A stretch of 64,000 nt of DNA from Ilyomonas sp964249755. GTDB taxonomy: Bacteria; Bacteroidota; Bacteroidia; Chitinophagales; Chitinophagaceae. Positions 42,205 through 50,364 of this stretch are shown here, one piece after another. The notes beneath the pieces are model-generated. The model searched no databases. It was given only the letters and a program-made list of their open reading frames with translations, and was not told where the DNA came from. Where the stretch lies: the NCBI GenBank assembly GCA_964249755.1, contig CAXUDB010000001.1, positions 1,992,133-2,056,132 of the forward strand, read 5' to 3'. Each line of letters starts with the position of its first letter. Positions within the stretch are counted from its first letter, which is position 1. The position numbers and the translations under genes are program-made.

Positions 42205-43362
42205 TTAAGCTCTCGCAGAAGGAGGAATTAAAATGGTTTTGATACAGTTGTCAAGCTTCGCAGAGAAGATATGATAAGCGTCGCTTACTTCTTCTAGTGG
42301 CACCCGGTGTGTAATAATTTCTTTTGGATTGATGCGTCCGGCCTGTATATGTTCAATCAGGCGGGGCAGCAAACGTTTCACCGAAGCCTGGTTCGCACGG
42401 ATGGTAATACCCTTGTTCACCACATTGCCAATCGGTATCAGGTTCGCTGTAGGTCCATATACACCCACAATAGAAACAATACCACCTTTCTTTACAGAGT
42501 CAATGGCCCAATAAAGCGCCGTGGCAGAGCCTGCCTGCAACATCAGTTTCCTACCGGTAATCGTTTGTAAAGCGCTGCCTGCTGCTTCGCAACCCACAGC
42601 ATCTATACATACATCCGCACCAAAATATCCGGTTGTTTTCTTGATGAACAAAACCGGGTCTTCTATCGAGCGGAAGTTATACGCTTCGCATTGCGCATAC
42701 TTTCTTACAAAGTCCAGCCGGTATTCAATATGGTCAATAACAATTACCCGCGCTGCACCAAACAGCCATGCGCTTTTTGCTGCCATAATACCCACCGGTC
42801 CGGCACCAAAAACCACTACGGTATCACCTTTCTTAATGCCACCCATTTCAGCCGCCTGGTAGCCGGTTGGTAATACATCCGTCAGCAGCACCGCATCATC
42901 AGGGTCCATACCTTCGGGAAGAAGAAGCGGTCCTACATCTGCATAAGGCACCCGCACATATTCTGCCTGTCCGCCGTCAAAACCACCTGCCGTATGCGAG
43001 TATCCAAAGATGCCGCCGACCGCTGTTGCCTGCGGGTTCGATTCGTGGCAATTGCCATACAATTCCTGTTTGCAGAAAGGGCAGGAGCCACACGCAATAT
43101 TAAAAGGCACGATGATGTAATCGCCCACTTTTAATTTCTGAACAGAAGAACCAACCTCTTCTACAATGCCAATAAACTCATGTCCGAAAGTTGTACCCAC
43201 ACGCGTATCGGGCACCAGTCCATGATAAAGATGTAAATCGGAGCCGCAGATACAGGAGCGCATCACGCGCACAATCGCATCGTTGGGATGCTCAATTTCA
43301 GGATAAGGTTTGTTTCGGTCTGCCCGTATTCTGAACGGACCACGATAATTCATAGCTAGCAT
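42205..43362 (-). CDS. Zinc-dependent alcohol dehydrogenase (MDR family), 385 aa
   Basis: The catalytic zinc ligands are C in RSCICGSDLHLYHG and the His-Glu of FGHEFIG. The structural zinc cysteines are C-x2-C-x2-C in ACGSCPFCKQELYGNCH. The NAD-binding Rossmann motif is VVFGAGPVGIMAAKSA. The form with GIFGYSHTAGGFDGGQAEYV fits the glutathione-independent formaldehyde dehydrogenase/threonine-dehydrogenase-like group. The exact substrate is uncertain. Start codons at 43362 and 43353 are both possible. It is followed at once by the small tail-anchored protein gene. Confidence 0.88.
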   Translation of the reverse strand: MLAMNYRGPFRIRADRNKPYPEIEHPNDAIVRVMRSCICGSDLHLYHGLVPDTRVGTTFGHEFIGIVEEVGSSVQKLKVGDYIIVPFNIACGSCPFCKQELYGNCHESNPQATAVGGIFGYSHTAGGFDGGQAEYVRVPYADVGPLLLPEGMDPDDAVLLTDVLPTGYQAAEMGGIKKGDTVVVFGAGPVGIMAAKSAWLFGAARVIVIDHIEYRLDFVRKYAQCEAYNFRSIEDPVLFIKKTTGYFGADVCIDAVGCEAAGSALQTITGRKLMLQAGSATALYWAIDSVKKGGIVSIVGVYGPTANLIPIGNVVNKGITIRANQASVKRLLPRLIEHIQAGRINPKEIITHRVPLEEVSDAYHIFSAKLDNCIKTILIPPSARA

Positions 43363-43739
43363 AAGAACTCATTTGTGGTGTTTATAAATGGAATATCAGT
43401 GTACCTTTTGTTGCGCAAGCGGAAGCAGTAAAGTGCATTCAATCGTTGGTGCTTCCGGTTTGCAATAACAGTTTCTTCATAAAACGTGCCGGTAGGGTTT
43501 ATTGATGAAGAGGAGTCAATTGTGAGATGAGATACAAATCGCCACAGGATAGAATCTGCACTTTCCAATTAGGGGTACAAATCGGTTTCTTTATCAGCAA
43601 AATCATCGGGCTGCTTTTTCAATCCTGTCCATAAAAGCATTTGCTTGTATTTCTTTGCGGCTATTGCGGTAAATATGCCCAACAGCACCTGCTCTCGGTT
43701 CATTAAACACGTTTTTAGAGAAGTGTGATTAACTTACGT
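43363..43739. other. Gene-free spacer
   Basis: Nothing coding is seen in this 377-bp stretch between two minus-strand genes; promoter elements for the alcohol dehydrogenase are expected here but no clear match was found. Confidence 0.45.
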
Positions 43740-44651
43740 TCAGTAGATACAAACGACAGGCTCTTCACCCTTTTTCTTCCAGCCGCGATGCATTCTTTGC
43801 GAGTTGAATTCGACACCGATATTACCTTTTGCATCAATGGCTATCAATCCCATATCTCCTTCCACATCTTTGCATTTTTCTTTTATCAGGTATTGGCAGG
43901 CTTCCGCTACAGACAAGCCTTTATATTCCATCAGCGCAGCAACCTGGTAAGCAGCCACGTAACGGATCATATACTCACCATCACCCGTGCAGGAAACCGC
44001 GCAGGTATCATTATTAGCATACGTACCGGCACCTATTACCGAGCTGTCCGCTATTCTTCCCGCTTTACTAAATTCTAATCCGCCTGTCGAGGTAGCAGCA
44101 GCCACATTTCCTTTCTTATCTATTGCCACGGCACCTACCGTACCATGCTTTCTTTGTTTTTTTTGTGGCTCTTCTTCGGCCTCCTGCTTTGCTTTCCTAT
44201 ATTCATCATACTGATGTTCGGTAATAAAATAGGCATCAGGTTTCACTTCGAAATCGTTCTCCTTTGCCAACTCCGTTACCGGCGTTCCGCCTATATACAC
44301 ATGACTTGTCTTTTCCATTACAAATCTTGCCAGTGACACTGGGTGCTTTACATTTTTCACAATAGCTACTGCACCTGCCTGCAGGTCTTTTCCATTCATG
44401 ATGCTGGCACACATTTCCACTTCTGCCCGTTCATTCAAAGCCGCTCCTCTGCCCGCATTAAACAAGGAATTGTTTTCTAATGTTTTTATAGCCGCTTCTA
44501 CTGCATCAAGTGACGATTGTCCCTGCTCCAGCAAAGCATAGCCAGCATCCATGGCTTCTGTTATTCCTTTTTTATAAGCTTCTATATGGTTCTTTATATA
44601 TCTCGAATCAGGTCCTGCACCTCCATGTACCGCAATCGCTATTGTACCCAT
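43740..44651 (-). CDS. Isoaspartyl peptidase / plant-type L-asparaginase, 303 aa
   Basis: This is an Ntn-hydrolase that self-cleaves in front of a threonine. The N-terminal part has IAVHGGAGPD and NAGRGAALN, and the processing site is KHG-TVGAVAID, with T171 as nucleophile. The beta subunit has STGGLEFSKAGRIADSSVIGAGTYA and CTGDGEYMIR. The enzyme removes isoaspartyl residues from peptides and has some L-asparaginase activity. A charged linker (KQEAEEEPQKKQRK) before the cleavage site is usual. It is a single gene. Confidence 0.93.
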   Translation of the reverse strand: MGTIAIAVHGGAGPDSRYIKNHIEAYKKGITEAMDAGYALLEQGQSSLDAVEAAIKTLENNSLFNAGRGAALNERAEVEMCASIMNGKDLQAGAVAIVKNVKHPVSLARFVMEKTSHVYIGGTPVTELAKENDFEVKPDAYFITEHQYDEYRKAKQEAEEEPQKKQRKHGTVGAVAIDKKGNVAAATSTGGLEFSKAGRIADSSVIGAGTYANNDTCAVSCTGDGEYMIRYVAAYQVAALMEYKGLSVAEACQYLIKEKCKDVEGDMGLIAIDAKGNIGVEFNSQRMHRGWKKKGEEPVVCIY

Positions 44652-45029
44652 GTTTTTCTTTGCAGCTTGTCTCGCAAAACTGGAACCAGTATAAGCAAAA
44701 TAGAAAGTCCTGACCGGCTATGCGCATACGTTTCCGGTATAATTCAAGTAGGGCAGGCAACGCTTTCTCTTCTTTTCCGTATTCATAATAAAGTCAACAA
44801 TAAGCGAACAACCGGCAGCCTGCCGGAAGCAGCTAACGGTGACCGTAGCTCTGCCGGCGGCTATGTAACTAACATTAAGTAAACACAACTTTCCTGTTCA
44901 CAGCGGTTAAGCAACCGATGGATAAAACAATACATTTTACCATGCGGTAGCCTTTGCTCCGGATGGAGAACGAAACAACCGCGGTCAACAGATGAAAGAT
45001 GGATCCATTCATTTTAAACAACAATGATT
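44652..45029. other. Gene-free spacer between divergent genes
   Basis: No coding pattern is seen in 378 bp; promoters of both neighbours must lie here. Confidence 0.45.
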
Positions 45030-45872
45030 ATGAAAAAGCAAACCTCAATGTATGTCCTCTGCCTGCTGTTGATAGCAGCAGCCTGCTCTAAAAACAATGA
45101 TACCAATCCTGTTACACCGCCCGGCGATAATGTTCGCCTTGCCTCTTCCGCATCCTTCGGCAATATCCTCACAGACAGCGCCGGTCTCACCCTTTATTTC
45201 TTTGCCATAGATGCCAGTGGTAGCTCCGGTTGCAGTGGCGGCTGCCTTGTCACTTGGCCCATCTTCTATACAGACAGCCTGCGCTTATCGGCTGGCTTAG
45301 CAGCCGCCGATTTTGGAGCCATCACGCATAGTGATGGCGCAAAGCAAACGACCTATAAAGGTTGGCCATTGTATCGCTATGCAGGTGATAACAACGCCGG
45401 TGATATAAACGGCGATAAAGTAGGTGATGTGTGGTTCGTAGCAAAGCCAGACTATACCTTTATGATGGCAAAAACACAACTGGTAGGCAAAGATGGCATT
45501 AGCTACGACAGTACAGCTACTTCCGGCACTGGTTCAACACAATACATCACCGATGATTGGGGAAGAACATTGTATGCATTTTCGCCGGATAGCTTTAACG
45601 TGAACAAGTTTACTAAGCCCGATTTCAGCAACGATCCTGTATGGCCAATACTACAGGGAACCACAGTTGAGCATGTGCCATCTGTATTATCTTCTTCCGA
45701 CTTTACATCCATTACAGTATATGGTAAAAACCAGTACACTTATAAAGGCTGGCCGATGTATTATTTCGGCGCCGATTCGATGACGAGGGGAAAGACCTTG
45801 GGCGTGAGTGTGCCAGTGCCTGGTGTGTGGCCGGTGTTCTTGCGCAGTTCACCTCAGGCACCAAAGCTTTAA
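45030..45872 (+). CDS. COG4315-type lipoprotein with two repeats, 280 aa
   Basis: A lipoprotein signal with lipobox (LLLIAAACSKN) is clear. Two repeats of about 110 residues follow, each with the pattern L-T-D-S/DWGRTLYFF/AFS-D, C or F, WPI and a final YKGWPLYRYAGD or YKGWPMYYFGAD. This is the YxxxD-motif family of secreted lipoproteins of unknown function. The first repeat has a Cys pair (GCSGGCLVTWP) that the second lacks. ATG at 45030 is taken, since it gives the shortest complete signal. A terminator follows. Confidence 0.85.
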   Translation: MKKQTSMYVLCLLLIAAACSKNNDTNPVTPPGDNVRLASSASFGNILTDSAGLTLYFFAIDASGSSGCSGGCLVTWPIFYTDSLRLSAGLAAADFGAITHSDGAKQTTYKGWPLYRYAGDNNAGDINGDKVGDVWFVAKPDYTFMMAKTQLVGKDGISYDSTATSGTGSTQYITDDWGRTLYAFSPDSFNVNKFTKPDFSNDPVWPILQGTTVEHVPSVLSSSDFTSITVYGKNQYTYKGWPMYYFGADSMTRGKTLGVSVPVPGVWPVFLRSSPQAPKL

Positions 45873-45889
45873 AGCGGGTTCGCACCGAT

Positions 45890-45931
45890 AAGCAAAAGAC
45901 CTCGTTGCCATGGCAATGAGGTCTTTTGCTT
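45890..45931 (+). terminator. Terminator after the COG4315 lipoprotein gene
   Basis: AAGCAAAAGACCTC and GAGGTCTTTTGCTT, extended by GTTGCCA/TGGCAA, form a 20-bp stem with almost no loop, 17 bp after the stop. Confidence 0.8.
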
Positions 45932-46060
45932 AGAGTAAATTTTCTCTTGCTAATTTTTCTTTGTTGTGGTATTCTAAATCAGTAACAGACCTATAAACAT
46001 TATTTCATTCGCCTGTTAAGTTTCTTTTCCCTCATATCTTCAAGAAGCAATTCTGTTGTC

Positions 46061-46240
46061 TTAATAAGACAAATTTCGCAGTGCATCAATACCTGCTTTT
46101 CCCCATGCTTTGTTTGGCAAAGCACCCATTTCTAAAGTCAGGCTTCCGCCAGCCATCAATTGCTGATAAGTAAACCAGGGTGAAAGAAGCGGTTTGCCAT
46201 TTAAGGTAGCACTTTGTATGTATTGATTTATGTATGCATA
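46061..46240 (-). pseudogene. Remnant of a GH92 alpha-mannosidase-type gene (last about 60 codons)
   Basis: The minus-strand frame from 46240 down to the stop at 46061-46063 reads NQYIQSATLNGKPLLSPWFT, then QQLMAGGSLTLEMGALPNKA and WG. This is the C-terminal strand set of GH92 glycosidases (I-x-S-A-T-L-N-G-K-P-L, M-K-G-G-x-L-x-F-E-M-G-x-x-P-N-K-x-W-G). A stop closes the frame upstream at 46243, and the remaining about 700 codons are absent. It is a gene relic inside a 700-bp spacer. Confidence 0.65.
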
Positions 46241-46572
46241 TCATAAATACCTTCAAAAAATCATTAGACTCATTCATAACTTTTTTGTTCCTTTTTTATC
46301 AAGTGAGCGTAGAAATAGATGATTATACAATGAAACAACCAATAAAAAGGCTTCAAATACTTAAATGTTTTCAACTTCTCGGCAGATAGAGGTTTCCGGC
46401 TTTGTAAACGAATCGTTGCAACCTATTCAATTTTTTTTCTTTGCCATCACAACCGCACCTCTTTCGGTGCCCTAAAGCTTATTATTTGGAGAGGCGTTCT
46501 TATTTCTTCGCGTCTTCCGCAACATGTCCAATAATTATTAGGTACATTCGCTCCGATACCAAGCGCCACGTG

Positions 46573-47667
46573 ATGAACGAAATTCCTTCTTTAGAGACCC
46601 TCATCCTGCAAACACATGCAGATGTAACAGATGATGTCATCTTTTCTTACAGTCTTACTCATAAAAAGCTGTTGTATATAAATGCTGCCTGCCATCAGAT
46701 TTGGAATCTTTCGTCCGAAAGAGCAATGGCAAATCCTTTACTGCTCATTGAAGTGATTGAGCCTGAAGACCGGCAACTGGCAGCCGATAGAATGACTGAA
46801 TTAAAGGAGAAAGAGAAGCAGCGGATAGATCTTCGTTTGCAACTGCCCGGGCAGCCGCAAAAGTGGATTGAAATACAAGCCGCACTTTCTATGCTTCAAA
46901 ATGAAGAAATCATAGTAGGAACCGTTACCGATATCACCGCAGTAAAAGAATATAGCAATACCCTGCACAAATTTGCCAACAAAAAAAATTCCATACTCGA
47001 AATTTTATCTCACGACCTGGTGAGTCCTTTGGCAAACATCCAGATGTGCGCAAAGTTATTGGGACAGCACACGGCAAAAGAGAATGATGGCGTAGTAAAC
47101 CGGATGTTAGCCCTCATAACAGACAACAGCACGCGTAGTGTCAAAATGATTCGCGATCTGGTAAACAAGGAACTTCTCGAATCCAGCGAAGCGCCCCTGA
47201 TCCTGCAGCGCACCGACCTGATAAAGAGAATCCGGGAAGTTATGGAGCAGTACAAGCACTCGTATGGCACGATAAAACAGAACATGCAGCTGGTAAGTAA
47301 GGCAGATCATCTTTTTATGACAATTGATGAAACGAAGTTTATGCAGGTCATTAACAATCTGCTGTCCAACGCGCTCAAGTTTACCCGCGATGAAGATGAG
47401 ATATTGGTAATAGTTGAGGAAAAAGAAGATAGAGTGTTCATACAGGTGAAGGACACTGGAATAGGCATACCTGCAGATATACAGCCGTTCATCTTTGATA
47501 GATTCACAAAAGCAAGAAGAGAAGGAATTCACGGCGAACCCACCACCGGCTTAGGATTATCTATTATTAAAACCATCGTTGAATGGCATAATGGTCGCAT
47601 CTGGTTCCAAAGCAAAGACAACGAGGGAACCACCTTTTTTATAGAATTACCAAAAGATCGTCTCTAA
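46573..47667 (+). CDS. PAS-domain sensor histidine kinase, cytoplasmic, 364 aa
   Basis: The start is ATG 46573; the longer open frame to 46441 has no protein-like features. Residues about 15-130 are a PAS fold (SLTHKKLLYINAACHQIWNL, GTVTDITAVKEY). HisKA has EILSHDLVSPLANIQMCAKL. HATPase has NNLLSNALKFTRDEDEI, DTGIGIPADI and TTGLGLSIIKTIVEWHNG. No membrane segment is present, so it senses a cytoplasmic signal. No response regulator is adjacent. Confidence 0.88.
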   Translation: MNEIPSLETLILQTHADVTDDVIFSYSLTHKKLLYINAACHQIWNLSSERAMANPLLLIEVIEPEDRQLAADRMTELKEKEKQRIDLRLQLPGQPQKWIEIQAALSMLQNEEIIVGTVTDITAVKEYSNTLHKFANKKNSILEILSHDLVSPLANIQMCAKLLGQHTAKENDGVVNRMLALITDNSTRSVKMIRDLVNKELLESSEAPLILQRTDLIKRIREVMEQYKHSYGTIKQNMQLVSKADHLFMTIDETKFMQVINNLLSNALKFTRDEDEILVIVEEKEDRVFIQVKDTGIGIPADIQPFIFDRFTKARREGIHGEPTTGLGLSIIKTIVEWHNGRIWFQSKDNEGTTFFIELPKDRL

Positions 47668-47777
47668 TGCTTCCATCTTCGGTTACCGCATCTCGGGACA
47701 AGATAGTGCAGTAGCTTTCCCCTCATCAATCCTTCTTTTATTCTGCAGCACTTACCTGGATTGAATACAAGCTATAC

Positions 47778-48197
47778 TTAGTTTGAACCTTCAAAAAAAG
47801 ATGCCAACCGTTCCTTCATCTTTTCCGGCATTTCCCTTTTTTTTCTTGTCTTTGTATCCAAAAAATAAAGCGTCACCATACCTGTTGTCAGCAGCTTTCC
47901 TTTCTCATTCAATACCTCTGAATGAAACGTAATCTTATGGTCAACCGGCAATTCTCTTAGTGTGGTTCGTATCGTCAGCAGATCATCATACACAGCCGAA
48001 CGCAGGTACTTAATATGCACTTCCACCACCGGCAACATCACACCATCTTCCTCCATTTCCTTGTACGAATAACCCAACTGCCTTATGCTTTCCACACGAC
48101 CAATCTCAAAGTATTGCGCATAGTTTCCATAATACACAATACCCATCTGGTCTGTTTCCGCATAGCGCACTCGTGCTGTTGTTTCTGAGATGTACAT
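47778..48197 (-). CDS. Acyl-CoA thioesterase, YbgC/4-hydroxybenzoyl-CoA thioesterase family, 139 aa
   Basis: This is a single hot-dog domain, with the active-site loop VRYAETDQMGIVYYGNYAQY and the long helix FEIGRVESIRQLGYSYKEME. The Asp of TDQMG is the catalytic residue of the family. ATG at 48197 (MYISETTARVRYAE) is chosen as usual family start; an ATG eight codons earlier exists. It hydrolyses small acyl-CoA or, in some species, lipid precursors. It lies just downstream of the lipoprotein gene at 48233. Confidence 0.9.
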   Translation of the reverse strand: MYISETTARVRYAETDQMGIVYYGNYAQYFEIGRVESIRQLGYSYKEMEEDGVMLPVVEVHIKYLRSAVYDDLLTIRTTLRELPVDHKITFHSEVLNEKGKLLTTGMVTLYFLDTKTRKKREMPEKMKERLASFFEGSN

Positions 48198-48232
48198 ATT
48201 GAGTGGTGAATAATGAGTCATTAATAATGCCT

Positions 48233-49213
48233 TCAGTGGGCTTTCTTCTCCCCTCTAAGGGCTGGGGGCGTCTTTTCTTTTTTCTTCCTGTAACTATCAT
48301 CAAACAGGCAAGTAATGCCGCGATGATTGCCGCAACTACCCCGTTCTTTTACCTTGATAGTATTGTTGCCGAAAGTAAAGTCAATCACGCATGGGTCGCC
48401 GCTTTGCTGAAACACAGCGTTGGTGGCATTTATCATCGTCAATGTGCCTTTCAGCTCACCGGTGCAGTCGCCTTTGCTCTTTTCAAAGTGAAGAAAAAAG
48501 GTGTACCGGCCTGCCATGTTTCCGTCCCGTACAGAAATGAAATTGGTTTTATCTTTAGTGTAATCGCCGCTGTATTTAAATGTCTTTGCCAGCGTGTCTA
48601 CCGGGTTGATAATCTCCGGGTTTTTCTGTGCATTTTCATTGCCTTCGTTCATTACTTCGATAAAACTTTTTGCGCTGCTGTTATAAGCAAAACCTTTCTT
48701 GGTAAAGCTGTATTGTCCGTTTACTGTTTTCTCTCGGTTGATAGTAAAAGTAGGCTCAGAGTTTATATCAAGGCTGTGTACATAATTATCATCATTTTTA
48801 TTCAACAATAACGGAATTGAGTTTAAGTATTCTTTCTTTTTCTTTTCGTTGTTACTAAACAGGCAGGCAAACAGGGTGGCATTCTGTCCGGCTCGTGCCG
48901 TCAGCAATAGATAGAGTTCATTCTTATTTTCTATTTTACCAACAGGGTGAATAATGGCACCTGTGTTCTTACCGGCTTTAGGCACCTTTATCGCAGAGTC
49001 CGGAACAAACTGTTTTAATACTTCATAGCTGATGGTGGTGGTGTCGCCAATGCGCAAAAGACCTGTGTCCGCTGCATCATATGGCAGCTTCAGTTTTTGA
49101 AAGGCAGCGAAAAAATCATCCGCTTCCACAGGCTTATTGTCTGCTAAAGAAGGTTTCTTATCGCCGCACGAAAGAAAAAACAGCAGAAAGAAAAGCCACC
49201 GGAATTGATTCAT
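48233..49213 (-). CDS. Hypothetical lipoprotein, 326 aa
   Basis: A short lipoprotein signal (WLFFLLFFLSCGDKKP) is followed by a body with beta repeats: LLRIGDTTTISYEVLKQFVP, KNELYLLLTARAGQNATLFA, GNMAGRYTFFLHFEKSKGDC, GELKGTLTMINATNAVFQQ. No known domain was recognised. The basic tail KKKEKTPPALRGEKKAH is unusual for an exported protein. It lies 36 bp upstream of the thioesterase gene on the same strand. Confidence 0.7.
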   Translation of the reverse strand: MNQFRWLFFLLFFLSCGDKKPSLADNKPVEADDFFAAFQKLKLPYDAADTGLLRIGDTTTISYEVLKQFVPDSAIKVPKAGKNTGAIIHPVGKIENKNELYLLLTARAGQNATLFACLFSNNEKKKKEYLNSIPLLLNKNDDNYVHSLDINSEPTFTINREKTVNGQYSFTKKGFAYNSSAKSFIEVMNEGNENAQKNPEIINPVDTLAKTFKYSGDYTKDKTNFISVRDGNMAGRYTFFLHFEKSKGDCTGELKGTLTMINATNAVFQQSGDPCVIDFTFGNNTIKVKERGSCGNHRGITCLFDDSYRKKKEKTPPALRGEKKAH

Positions 49214-49627
49214 AAATAACCCGTTTTACAGCGATAAAAGTAGGCTGTAAAATGCGTTCCAAATGCGATTAATTTTATCAGAAGAGCAGCATCATCTTTA
49301 CACGAATATTCCCGCTCATATTATACTCCCATTCTTCCGTTTGCCGGTCGGGTTATAGTAATCAAAACACTTTGGCCGGCTAAGATGAGATAGATATGAC
49401 ACCTGTTTTATCTCTTCTATTCTTACAGTAGCACCGCTCATAGGTTTATTTTCATCTCTGATAGTTCCTGATGAAGAACCTGTCTAAGCAAATAAAGAAG
49501 ATAGAACAGTATAAAGACACAGAAAAGTGTTAATCGGCTTATGTTAGAATTGATTTCAATTATCAGAACTATAAAAGTTAGGGTAAACTAACTTTATTTT
49601 TTCGGTTTATCTTTCTATCTTCGCGCT
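49214..49627. other. Spacer with a possible domain relic and the mntR operator
   Basis: The minus strand at about 49390-49475 reads SGTIRDENKPMSGATVRIEE, like the start of a carboxypeptidase-regulatory/TonB-receptor N-domain, but has a stop just before and no continuation, so it is at most a relic. The right end holds an inverted repeat and the promoter of the metal regulator. Confidence 0.4.
49574..49595. promoter_or_regulatory. Inverted-repeat operator of the MntR/DtxR-type regulator
   Basis: AAAGTTAG and CTAACTTT form perfect 8-bp arms separated by GGTAAA, about 33 bp before the ATG of the regulator gene. A TATCTTTC/TATCTTCG pair at 49608-49621 could be the -7 element, so the repeat would overlap the -33 region. 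This fits autoregulation and control of the transporter downstream. Confidence 0.7.
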
Positions 49628-50284
49628 ATGTTGTCTCATACCGAAGAGAACTATCTGAAAGGCTTGTTCCATCTCATTGCCGGAAACTCCGAACGTCCCG
49701 AAGCAGGAACAAATGAACTCGCTGTGCATCTGAACGTAAAGCCCGCCACCGCCAATGATATGCTGAAAAAGTTGAAGGAAAAAAAGCTCATCAGCTACGA
49801 GAAGTATGGTAAAATATCGCTGACTATAGCAGGAAAAAAGATGGCAATAGAAGTGCTGCGCAAACATCGCCTGTGGGAAACATTTCTCTATGAGAAATTA
49901 GATTTTACTTGGGATGAAGTACATGAAATAGCAGAGCAATTAGAACATATACAATCAGCCAAGCTGATCGAGAAATTAGATCATTATCTCGGTTATCCCG
50001 AATTTGACCCGCATGGCGATGTCATTCCGAATGCTAAGGGAGAACTGAAGAAGCAGCCGCGCAAAAAGCTGTCTGAAATTAAAGTGGGCAAAAGTTGCCG
50101 TATGGTGGCGGTTAGAGACAACTCTGCACCGTTTTTGAAATACGTGGTGCAGCTTGGGCTGGGTATCAGCAGCCGCATTAAAGTGGCAAGTCGCCATGAA
50201 TACGATGCGATGATGGAGATAGAAGTGAACGGAAAAAAATCAAGCGTCAGCGAAAAGTTCGCAGATAATATTTATGTCGTATGA
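49628..50284 (+). CDS. mntR: DtxR/MntR-family metal-dependent transcriptional regulator, 218 aa
   Basis: The N-terminal winged helix has SHTEENYLKGLFHLI, ELAVHLNVKPATANDMLKKL and KLISYEKYGKISLT. The dimerisation and metal part has HRLWETFLYEKLDF and VHEIAEQLEHIQS with His-Glu-Glu residues. The SH3-like FeoA-type C-terminal domain covers 140-218. The protein represses manganese or iron uptake when metal is plentiful. The NRAMP transporter gene follows 80 bp later, and an operator-like repeat precedes the gene, so this is a metal-uptake unit. Mn or Fe specificity cannot be told for certain. Confidence 0.9.
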   Translation: MLSHTEENYLKGLFHLIAGNSERPEAGTNELAVHLNVKPATANDMLKKLKEKKLISYEKYGKISLTIAGKKMAIEVLRKHRLWETFLYEKLDFTWDEVHEIAEQLEHIQSAKLIEKLDHYLGYPEFDPHGDVIPNAKGELKKQPRKKLSEIKVGKSCRMVAVRDNSAPFLKYVVQLGLGISSRIKVASRHEYDAMMEIEVNGKKSSVSEKFADNIYVV

Positions 50285-50364
50285 TGTTTTTCTATGGTTC
50301 TGCTCACCCTTATTCTGATTATTGAATTATTCATTTTATACCCGTCCTTTTATAACAAGTAAAA

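Noticed and set aside
46441..46572. N-terminal extension of the PAS kinase
   Set aside because: The 44 residues look non-coding and the PAS domain is complete from ATG 46573.
49390..49475. TonB-receptor or carboxypeptidase-regulatory relic on the minus strand
   Set aside because: Only about 25 residues match and the frame is closed on both sides, too short to list as a gene remnant with confidence.
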